Shown here: positions 17,583-25,093 of the stretch, one piece after another | How positions within the stretch are numbered: the stretch's first letter is position 1 | Layout: each line of letters opens with the position of its first letter | Origin: JALHST01 sp963798435 | Lineage (GTDB): Bacteria > Bacteroidota > Bacteroidia > Flavobacteriales > Flavobacteriaceae | Assembly (NCBI GenBank): GCA_963798435.1 | Contig: CAWCTF010000006.1 | Span: 124,001-188,000 of the forward strand | Reading direction: 5' to 3' | DNA: 64,000 nucleotides | Position numbers and translations under genes: made by a program | The notes under the pieces: generated by a model | What the model was told of the DNA's origin: nothing | What the model saw: only the letters and a program-made list of their open reading frames with translations | Databases searched by the model: none

Positions 17583-18120
17583 GGAGCGCATAAGGGATAT
17601 GCAATCCCTCCGGTCCTTCATTCTGCCTTGCCCAATCCAACTTTGATTTTATGCGCTGTCAGCTTTGATATTGGAGCGCATAAGGGATAAGCAATCCCTC
17701 CGGTCCTTCATTCTGCCTTGCCCAATCCAACTTTGATTTTATGCGCTGTCAGCTTTGATATTGGAGCGCATAAGGGATAAGCAATCCCTCCGGTCCTTCA
17801 TTCTGCCTTGCCCAATCCAACTTTGATTTTATGCGCTGTCAGCTTTGATATTGGAGCGCATAAGGGATATGCAATCCCTCCGGTCCTTCATTCTGCCTTG
17901 CCCAATCCAACTTTGATTTTATGCGCTGTCAGCTTTGATATTGGAGCGCATAAGGGATAAGCAATCCCTCCGGTCCTTCATTCTGCCTTGCCCACTCCAA
18001 CTTTGATTTTATGCGCTGTCAGCTTTGATATTGGAGCGCATAAGGGATATGCAATCCCTCCGGTCCTTCATTCTGCCTTGCCCCGTCCCGCTGTTGATTT
18101 TAGGCTTTCAGTTTAAAAGT
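17583..18120. repeat. Array of six 90-bp tandem repeats with internal hairpins
   Basis: Units start at 17583, 17673, 17763, 17853, 17943 and 18033, exactly 90 bases apart. The first five are almost identical; the sixth matches to about 18083 and then continues as a diverged copy to about 18120. Each unit holds the hairpin AGGGAT-N5-ATCCCT, whose loop is ATGCA in units 1, 4 and 6 and AAGCA in 2, 3 and 5, and an inverted repeat AGCGCATAA ... TTATGCGCT that could close the unit. Unit 5 also has one change (CCCACTCC for CCCAATCC). The AAGCA variant introduces a TAA in the only open forward frame, and the other five frames also contain stops, so the array is not coding. It could be a minisatellite, a tandem small-RNA locus or a protein-binding array. 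Confidence 0.95.
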
Positions 18121-18214
18121 GGCGATTTGTTCGAGAATCTATTTCTCATAAAAGGTCTAAATTTCACATAGAATAAGTTCCTTGCTCATAAAATAGCTGC
18201 TTTCAAGGACGCGA

Positions 18215-18245
18215 TTTTGGAATCTTACAATTCCGGGTATTTTTA
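18215..18245 (+). promoter_or_regulatory. Candidate promoter of the Gfo/Idh/MocA oxidoreductase
   Basis: TTTTG at 18215-18219 and TATTTTTA at 18238-18245 are separated by 18 bases, close to the Bacteroidota TTG / TAnnTTTG arrangement (last base mismatched). The rest of the 18121-18322 interval holds no gene; an AAAGGT sequence precedes the ATG at 18323. Confidence 0.35.
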
Positions 18246-18322
18246 ATACATTTAATAGGAGGTCACTCATAGGCACTTCTTTTAACTGCATATGTTGGAA
18301 AGCACAGTAAACAAAAGGTATC

Positions 18323-19816
18323 ATGATAAAAAATGAAGTAACACGCCGAAGTTTCGTTAAAAATACGCTTATAACAGGTCTAGGTTTTTCAATAGTACCG
18401 AGTTATACGGTTAGCGGATTGGGGCATACACTCCCAAGCGACAAGTTGAATATTGTTGGTATTGGGGTTGGTGGAAAAGGATACAACAACCTTCTTGCGA
18501 TGCAAACCGAAAATATTATTGGAGTATGCGATATTGATTGGAATTACGCAAAACGGTGTTTTAATGAATTTCCAAAAGCCAGGAAATATTATGACTGGCG
18601 GAAAATGTTCGATGATCTTGGGGATACCATCGACGGCGTATTAGTGGCTACTGCAGACCATACCCATGCCGTAATTGCCAGTACGGCCCTAACCCTCAAT
18701 AAACATGTTTACTGTCAAAAACCGTTGACACATTCAATTTATGAGTCACGATTACTGACCAAATTGGCTGAAAAATATCCGGTGGCCACCCAAATGGGGA
18801 ATCAGGGCAACTCAGGAGATGGGGTCCGATTACTTTGTGAATGGATATGGAACGCGGAAATTGGGGAGGTCACTGAGGCCCATGCCTGGACCGATCGCCC
18901 TATTTGGCCTCAAGGCTTGGAACGCCCTGTAAGGACCATGGCCCTTCCCAAAAACTTCGATTGGGACCTATTCCTTGGCCCGGCACCAAAACGTCCCTAT
19001 AATGAAATATACACCCCATGGAACTGGCGCGGTTGGTGGGATTTTGGAACCGGGGCATTCGGGGATATGGCGTGCCATGTATTAGACCCAGTCTATCGTG
19101 CGCTAAAATTGGGATATCCCGAAGCGATTTCCGGAAGTTCAACGACCGCGAATACTGAAAGTCCACCGCAAGCCGAAAAAGTGCGTTTTGATTTTCCGGA
19201 AAGGGAAGCAACTGATTTGGTAAAAATGCCGCCGGTGAAGGTACATTGGTATGACGGAGGTTTTCTGCCTGACCGACCAGAATTGCTGCCAGAAGGGGAG
19301 CCCTTGATCCGTGATGGTCTGGGTGGGTGCATGTTTATAGGGACAAAAGATACGCTTATTTGCGATTGTGGTGGTTTTAATCCAAGGCTCCTATCAGGCC
19401 GGATTCCTAATGTAACGCCTTATCTGCGGCGGATTCCTGGAGCAGTCGGCTATATTGACGGGCCCCATGAGCAAGATTGGATCAGGGCCTGTAAGGAATC
19501 TGCCGAAAGCAGGGTAGAAGGTTCTTCCAATTTTCGATATGCGGGGCCTTTTAATGAGATGGTCCTCTTAGGCGTTTTGGCGATTCGACTTAAAGGATTG
19601 AACAAAATACTCGAATGGGACGGTCAAAAAATGAATTTTAAGAATATTGGTCCCAATGAAGTTATGGAAGTTGTAAAACACTACGGATTTCAAATGCGTA
19701 ACGGACTTCCTGAATGGAATGTGCAACACACACAACTGAACGGGCTGGAGGCTGCTAGCGAATATATTAGCCACATTTACCAGAACGGTTGGAACTTGCC
19801 TAGTATGCCCGGCTAA
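18323..19816 (+). CDS. Tat-exported Gfo/Idh/MocA family oxidoreductase
   Basis: A 497-residue NAD(P)-dependent sugar-type dehydrogenase. A twin-arginine signal is visible at the N-terminus (TRRSFVKNTLITG), so the protein should be exported folded with its cofactor. The Rossmann fold follows (NIVGIGVGGKGYNNL), then the family motif QKPLTHSIYESR equivalent to EKP, and a C-terminal alpha/beta domain with the WRGWWDFGTGAFGDM segment common in exported members from Bacteroidota and Planctomycetota. Substrate unknown; such proteins act on sugars, inositols or glycans. It is monocistronic, behind the repeat array, and its last four bases overlap the end of convergent ypdA. Confidence 0.9.
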   Translation: MIKNEVTRRSFVKNTLITGLGFSIVPSYTVSGLGHTLPSDKLNIVGIGVGGKGYNNLLAMQTENIIGVCDIDWNYAKRCFNEFPKARKYYDWRKMFDDLGDTIDGVLVATADHTHAVIASTALTLNKHVYCQKPLTHSIYESRLLTKLAEKYPVATQMGNQGNSGDGVRLLCEWIWNAEIGEVTEAHAWTDRPIWPQGLERPVRTMALPKNFDWDLFLGPAPKRPYNEIYTPWNWRGWWDFGTGAFGDMACHVLDPVYRALKLGYPEAISGSSTTANTESPPQAEKVRFDFPEREATDLVKMPPVKVHWYDGGFLPDRPELLPEGEPLIRDGLGGCMFIGTKDTLICDCGGFNPRLLSGRIPNVTPYLRRIPGAVGYIDGPHEQDWIRACKESAESRVEGSSNFRYAGPFNEMVLLGVLAIRLKGLNKILEWDGQKMNFKNIGPNEVMEVVKHYGFQMRNGLPEWNVQHTQLNGLEAASEYISHIYQNGWNLPSMPG

Positions 19817-20793
19817 GATTCGATTGCCTGTTTTTTTTGTAAAATAGCCTCCATGATGATGGGCGCATGGATACGTGAATTTTCAATAAACCATTTATGG
19901 GTTTCCATGCCTCCACATATGACGCCCGCTAGGTAAACACCTTGAATATTCGTTTCCATGGTGGTGGGATCATATTGCGGAAGCCTTTTGTCATCCTTGG
20001 AGATTGCTATTCCCATCTTGGTTAAAAAGTCAAAATCAGGTGTATACCCTGTAAGGATCAAGACAAAGTCATTTTCAAGTTTGATATCACCTTCGGGGGT
20101 CGTCACCAGAATTTCATTTTCGGTGATTTCCCTTAGCTCGGCATGGTAATAGGCTTTAATACTTCCTTCCTCTATACGATTCACAATATCAGGACGAACC
20201 CAGTACTTGACCCTTTGGCCTACTTCCGCTCCCCGAATGATGAGGGTTACCTCCGCGCCCTTACGCCAACATTCCAAGGCGGCGTCGATAGCTGAATTAC
20301 TGGCTCCTACTACGGCTACTTTTTGTCGGGCATAAAAATGCGGATCGTTGTAATAATGGGAAACTTTTGATAAATTTTCCCCTGGGACATTTATCGTATT
20401 GGGAATATCATAAAATCCCGTTGCCACGACTACATTTAGGGCCGTATAGCTGTTTTTATTGGTTTTTATCGAAAAATGGTCTTCTGATTTGATAACCCTT
20501 TCGACTTTTTCGAATAAATGGATATTGAGTTGATTGGCGGTTACGATGCGACGGTAGTATTCAAGCGCCTCGTTTCTTTTAGGCTTCGCTTCCTTGCTGA
20601 TAAAGGGCACATTATCGATTTCCAATCGTTCAGAGGAAGAAAAAAATTGCATGTTGACCGGATAGTTGAAAAGCGAATTTACGATCGGTCCTTTCTCTAT
20701 GATGATATAACTGAGCCCTTTTTTTTTGGCTTCTAGGCCGCAGGCTATGCCAATGGGTCCACCGCCTATGACCAAAACATCGAATTGCCCCAT
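19813..20793 (-). CDS. ypdA: YpdA family putative bacillithiol disulfide reductase
   Basis: A 326-residue FAD/NADPH oxidoreductase of the thioredoxin-reductase-like YpdA (Bdr) family, thought to reduce oxidised bacillithiol. The FAD loop VIGGGPIG lies at residues 8-15, the family segment NYPVNMQFFSSSERLEI follows, and the NADPH loop is VVGASNSAIDAA. In Staphylococcus aureus YpdA the catalytic cysteine is Cys14 within GGGPCG; here residue 14 is Ile, with Cys18 four residues on. There is no CxxC redox pair. The start overlaps the rpe stop (TAATG), so the two are translationally coupled. Confidence 0.88.
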   Translation of the reverse strand: MGQFDVLVIGGGPIGIACGLEAKKKGLSYIIIEKGPIVNSLFNYPVNMQFFSSSERLEIDNVPFISKEAKPKRNEALEYYRRIVTANQLNIHLFEKVERVIKSEDHFSIKTNKNSYTALNVVVATGFYDIPNTINVPGENLSKVSHYYNDPHFYARQKVAVVGASNSAIDAALECWRKGAEVTLIIRGAEVGQRVKYWVRPDIVNRIEEGSIKAYYHAELREITENEILVTTPEGDIKLENDFVLILTGYTPDFDFLTKMGIAISKDDKRLPQYDPTTMETNIQGVYLAGVICGGMETHKWFIENSRIHAPIIMEAILQKKQAIES

Positions 20794-21452
20794 TACCCTG
20801 CGTTTTCCTTTAACTCTTTAATGGTCTCCGACGGATGGCCACTATTGAAAATAAAGCTTCCTGCTACAAGTATGTCGGCGCCGGCATCTACCAAGGCCTT
20901 GGCGTTGTGGGAGGTTACCCCACCATCGACCTCTATAAGGGTATTGGCACGTTTATGTTGTATCAATGCCTTTAAATCACGAAGTTTGTTATAGGTATTT
21001 TCAATAAAAGTTTGACCACCAAACCCGGGATTTACACTCATTATCAATACAATATCTATGTCCCGAATGGTATCTTCTAGGACGTTTATATTCGTATGGG
21101 GATTTAACGCGACGCCGGCTAACATCCCTTCTTCCTTTATCGCTTGGATCGTTCGATGCAGGTGATTGCATGCCTCATAGTGCACCGTGAGTGAAAATGC
21201 ACCTAATGCGGCAAATGTATTGATATAACGATCAGGATCTACGATCATTAAATGCATATCAAGTGGCTTTGTCGCGTATTTTGAAATCGCCTTGATAACT
21301 GGCATTCCGTAGGAAATGTTAGGAACGAACAATCCGTCCATTACATCGATATGATGCCAATCAGCTTCACTTTGATTGACCATTTGAACATCACGTTGAA
21401 GGTTTCCAAAGTCCGCAGCCAAAAGGGAAGGGGCTATTTTTACTCTGCTCAT
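20793..21452 (-). CDS. rpe: Ribulose-phosphate 3-epimerase
   Basis: A 219-residue TIM-barrel enzyme interconverting ribulose 5-phosphate and xylulose 5-phosphate in the pentose phosphate pathway. The metal-binding and catalytic segments HHIDVMDGLFVPN, DMHLMI, HYEA, SVNPGFGGQTF and VDGGV appear in the expected order, and the length is normal. It is the first gene of a two-gene operon with ypdA; pentose phosphate flux supplies the NADPH that YpdA would use, which gives a plausible link. Confidence 0.97.
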   Translation of the reverse strand: MSRVKIAPSLLAADFGNLQRDVQMVNQSEADWHHIDVMDGLFVPNISYGMPVIKAISKYATKPLDMHLMIVDPDRYINTFAALGAFSLTVHYEACNHLHRTIQAIKEEGMLAGVALNPHTNINVLEDTIRDIDIVLIMSVNPGFGGQTFIENTYNKLRDLKALIQHKRANTLIEVDGGVTSHNAKALVDAGADILVAGSFIFNSGHPSETIKELKENAG

Positions 21453-21478
21453 TAGTGTGCTACGCTTGAAATTTTAAA

Positions 21479-21486
21479 CAAAAGTA
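21479..21486 (-). promoter_or_regulatory. Minus-7 promoter element of rpe-ypdA
   Basis: The minus strand reads TACTTTTG, a full TAnnTTTG match 26 bases before the rpe ATG. No clear minus-33 TTG was found. Confidence 0.45.
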
Positions 21487-21908
21487 GTGAAATGATATGG
21501 TTTTCGTTAAACCCATGTACCATCAAAAAGTGCATAGTTTTAAGGGCGTTCCTGTTTCTCAGCACTAATTTCAGGTATCGAAGTGGCGCAAATCGACGCC
21601 CCATCCATTTTTTAGAGGTTCGCTAGGTCTTGAAAGCCAGTTGTATTTCGGCCTCATTGGCTACTTGCCGCCAACGAACCTTGGAGTTTTACTACTAAAA
21701 AGATTTTCGCCATCCACGGGGCGTACCGTGCTTCCTGGCCATACGGTTGATAATGAATGCTGCTTCTGATCTGAGCTACATGCTACGTTCCCAAAACCTA
21801 CTCCTAATCTTTTTTCATGCGTCGTACTGCTAAAAATAGCCCATCATAAAAAATTAGACAAGGGTGATAGCTTACATTGCGCCAGTAAATCAGCATGATG
21901 CTCCTAAT
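21487..21908. other. 420-base gap without a recognisable gene
   Basis: No frame is open for more than about 45 codons on either strand. Minus-strand frames give short protein-like fragments broken by stops, which could be a decayed gene, but I recognise none of them. No hairpin terminator or repeat was seen. Confidence 0.4.
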
Positions 21909-24900
21909 TTATTGACCGATAACAGGGGCCACAATCGCACTGCCACCTGCCTGTGTCAAAACTGAATTCACTTTTGACAAATCTTGTTCGATGATTCCTT
22001 TCAAATCGGCCAATTGTTTTTCAAGCTCGCTCGATAATTCCTTAAACACCAAATAGGCGCCGTCGGTCGGCTTTGCATCCCCATCTTCGAGACTGGACCG
22101 CAATGATGCCAAACGATTATTAAGTTTTATCGGAAAATTTAAGGGATCTTGACCCGATTGGTTCTTGACCTGATACAATTCTTCTTCGATTACGGTCATT
22201 TTATCAAGAAACGGGCGCATGGTTCCCTTGAATTCTGCATCACTTATTTTTTCCTTATTGGCCGTGATATCCTTTCGGATCTCGCGTATGGCGATAACCG
22301 CCTCGTTCGCTGCGCTTGTCTTTTTCACGATCTTTTGGGCCAAATCAAATTGTTCTTGCAAGTCTGCTTCGCTAATCCCTTTAAGATTCGGATTCATTTG
22401 AATCGCAAAGGAATACGTCTGATCGTAGTCCTTGGTTTTCATTCGAACCTTATAATTTCCCAGCGGTGCTTTGGGCCCTCTTTGTGGAGTACCCCCCCAG
22501 ATGATCATCCCCTCGAAATCTGTGGCACCTGGGTATCGCATATCCCATTTGAAAACATTGATGCCCTTCGCGGTAGTTGGTTTTGAAGACCCTCCTTTTT
22601 TCCAATAGGGCAGATCGGGATCGACTTCATATTTTGGCTTACTTCCAGTGAATGTGTTGATCAAATGGTCATTCCCATCCAATATTTCAAAAGTAATCGT
22701 ATCCTGTTGTTCCTTTAAATAATATTGAATAGTTGCATCGCCCAGTCCCCGAATCGGGTTGGCAGGCTTGAAAAGAACGGCCGATTGATTGCGCATAGCG
22801 TCGGTATATTGTCGCAAGGGTTCGATATCGTCTAAAATCCAAAATCCACGCCCATGCGAACCCAGGACTACATCATTGTCTTTTACGACCAGGTCCCGTA
22901 TGGGGGTATCTGGCAGCTTTAATTGCAGACTTTGCCAGTATTCGCCATCATTCATAGAAAAATAAACGCCATGCTCGGTTGCCAAAAACAAGAGGCCCTG
23001 TCGCTCGGGATCTTCACGTATGGCCCTAGCAAAATGGCCTTTCGGAATGCCGTTTATGATTTTTGTCCAGCTTTTGCCATAATCGGTGGTTTTAAATACA
23101 TAGGGTTCTCGATCATCTACTTGATATCGGTTGGCCGCCACGAATAAGGTTCCCGGGCGATGTTTTGATTCATCGATAATGCTCACCCGTGAAAATTTCG
23201 GTAGCTCTTTTGGGGTGATATCGGTCCAATTTTTACCGCCATCCCGGGTAATATGAATTTTTCCATCATCTGAACCCGCCCAAATCGTATTGATATCGTG
23301 ATAGGAAGGCGCCAAGGCGAACACGGTCGCGTAAATTTCTGGGCCATTCATATCCATAGTAATAACCCCACCTGTTTTTCCAAGGGTTTCTGGATCGGCA
23401 TACGTGAGATCGGGACTGATTTTTTCCCAGGTCTGACCATCGTTGGTAGTTTTCCATACATGTTGCGAACAGGTATACATAACTTGTGGATCTTGGGGAG
23501 CGAACATGATCGGAAAGGTCCATTGCCATCGCTCGGGCAAGGCACTGGCGGGTTCGCCGGAAAAGAATCTCGGATATACTTGAATATCCCGGGACTGCCC
23601 ATTACTTCGATCATATCTCGTTAAAAGGGCACCTTGGCTTCCTGCATAAAATATGTCTTTATTAACGGGGTGTTGGGTTATCCACCCGCTTTCACCACCA
23701 CCAACTTCGTAATACCAACCATGATTGGGTCCTCCCGCCTGCATATGTTGCCAATCATCGCTGGGGATGGCCAAGGTGCTATTATCCTGTTGTGCACCTG
23801 CTACGTGATAGGGAACATCGCTCGTTGTCATCACATGGTAGAGTTGTGTGGTAATATAATCTTGTTCCGTCCAGCTTTTTCCTCCATTTACACTGACATT
23901 GGCGCCACCGTCATTTGAGTTTATCATTCGATCAGGATTATTAGGATCGATCCAAAGATCATGATTATCGCCGTGCGGTACCTCGATCGTCGTGCCAAAG
24001 GTCTTGCCACCATCGGTCGATTTGTAGAAGCCGGTATTCAAACAATACACGGTCTCCCTGTCCCACGGATCCGCATAAATACGAGAATAATAAAAAGCGC
24101 GTTGGCGTAATTTGCGTTCCTCGTTGGTGCGTTCCCATGTTTTTCCTGCATCGTCCGAGCGAAAGACACCACCTTCGTTCGCTTCGACGATGGCCCATAC
24201 ACGATTCGAATCGGCAGGAGATACCGTAACCCCAATTTTTCCGATAGGCCCTGCAGGCATTCCTGGATTGTTAGTGAGATCCGTCCACGTATCCCCGCCA
24301 TCGATCGACTTCCATAATTTGCAGTCGGGACCACCACCCCACATTTTCCAAGCCTTTCTATATACTTGCCAAGTACTGGCATATAGGACCTTTGGATTAT
24401 TTCGGTCAATAATCAGATCCACAGCTCCTGCTTTATTGCTTACATACAATACTTTCTCCCAAGTAGTACCGCCATCCTTGCTTCGAAAGACCCCACGTTC
24501 CTCATTTTCCCCATACGGATGGCCCAATGCGGCAACATATACGATGTCAGGATTTGTCGGATGAATTCGAATTCGGGCGATAGCTTGGGTTTCCGATAAT
24601 CCCAGATGTCTCCAGGTTTTACCACCGTCCTTGGTTTTATAAACCCCATCACCTTGGGTGATGCTTCCACGTAATTGAACCTCTCCCATACCGATATAGA
24701 CAATATCGGGATTGGTCTCGGCCACAGCGACCGCCCCAACCGAAGAACTTGTAATTTGACCATCGGTTACTGGGGCCCATTCATTACCACCGTCGGTTGT
24801 TTTCCAAAGTCCGCCACCAGTCGCACCGAAATAATATTCCAAAGGCCTTCCGGGACTTCCAGTCGACCCTAATGAACGACCACCACGGTACGGTCCGATA

Positions 24901-25043
24901 TTGCGCCATTCCAAACCTTCATAAAATGATTTATCGATGGTCTGTGGTTCCTTATTTTGAGTTGCTGATTTTTTTTGAGCCATGATGCCTGTCGAAAGGC
25001 ATATTGAAAGGATACATAATATTACAAGACGTTGTTTGAACAT
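21909..25043 (-). CDS. Exported sortilin/VPS10-like beta-propeller protein with Asp-box repeats
   Basis: A 1044-residue protein with a Sec signal peptide (MFKQRLVILCILSICLSTGIMAQ region cleaved after the Ala-Gln). About eleven Asp-box (BNR) motifs of the form S-x-D-G-G-x-T-W are spread through residues 70-700, for example KTTDGGNEWAP, RSKDGGTTWEK, KSIDGGDTWTD and ITRDGGKNWTD, indicating one or two large beta propellers as in sortilin and family-74 glycosidase-like proteins. The last 300 residues are a Lys/Glu-rich helical region. Such proteins are abundant in Bacteroidota with unproven function; glycosidase activity should not be assumed. A periplasmic or surface site is inferred. Confidence 0.85.
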   Translation of the reverse strand: MFKQRLVILCILSICLSTGIMAQKKSATQNKEPQTIDKSFYEGLEWRNIGPYRGGRSLGSTGSPGRPLEYYFGATGGGLWKTTDGGNEWAPVTDGQITSSSVGAVAVAETNPDIVYIGMGEVQLRGSITQGDGVYKTKDGGKTWRHLGLSETQAIARIRIHPTNPDIVYVAALGHPYGENEERGVFRSKDGGTTWEKVLYVSNKAGAVDLIIDRNNPKVLYASTWQVYRKAWKMWGGGPDCKLWKSIDGGDTWTDLTNNPGMPAGPIGKIGVTVSPADSNRVWAIVEANEGGVFRSDDAGKTWERTNEERKLRQRAFYYSRIYADPWDRETVYCLNTGFYKSTDGGKTFGTTIEVPHGDNHDLWIDPNNPDRMINSNDGGANVSVNGGKSWTEQDYITTQLYHVMTTSDVPYHVAGAQQDNSTLAIPSDDWQHMQAGGPNHGWYYEVGGGESGWITQHPVNKDIFYAGSQGALLTRYDRSNGQSRDIQVYPRFFSGEPASALPERWQWTFPIMFAPQDPQVMYTCSQHVWKTTNDGQTWEKISPDLTYADPETLGKTGGVITMDMNGPEIYATVFALAPSYHDINTIWAGSDDGKIHITRDGGKNWTDITPKELPKFSRVSIIDESKHRPGTLFVAANRYQVDDREPYVFKTTDYGKSWTKIINGIPKGHFARAIREDPERQGLLFLATEHGVYFSMNDGEYWQSLQLKLPDTPIRDLVVKDNDVVLGSHGRGFWILDDIEPLRQYTDAMRNQSAVLFKPANPIRGLGDATIQYYLKEQQDTITFEILDGNDHLINTFTGSKPKYEVDPDLPYWKKGGSSKPTTAKGINVFKWDMRYPGATDFEGMIIWGGTPQRGPKAPLGNYKVRMKTKDYDQTYSFAIQMNPNLKGISEADLQEQFDLAQKIVKKTSAANEAVIAIREIRKDITANKEKISDAEFKGTMRPFLDKMTVIEEELYQVKNQSGQDPLNFPIKLNNRLASLRSSLEDGDAKPTDGAYLVFKELSSELEKQLADLKGIIEQDLSKVNSVLTQAGGSAIVAPVIGQ

Positions 25044-25093
25044 GCGTTGTTTTAATTAAGGATTGGTCAGTGATTTTGATGTATTTATATTAA

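Noticed and set aside
17583..18120. CRISPR-like array
   Set aside because: The units are contiguous 90-bp copies with no unique spacers, and no cas genes are near.
24112..24564. 150-codon plus-strand frame inside the Asp-box protein gene
   Set aside because: Antisense shadow of a repetitive coding region; composition is not protein-like. The same applies to the antisense frame at 22149-22586.
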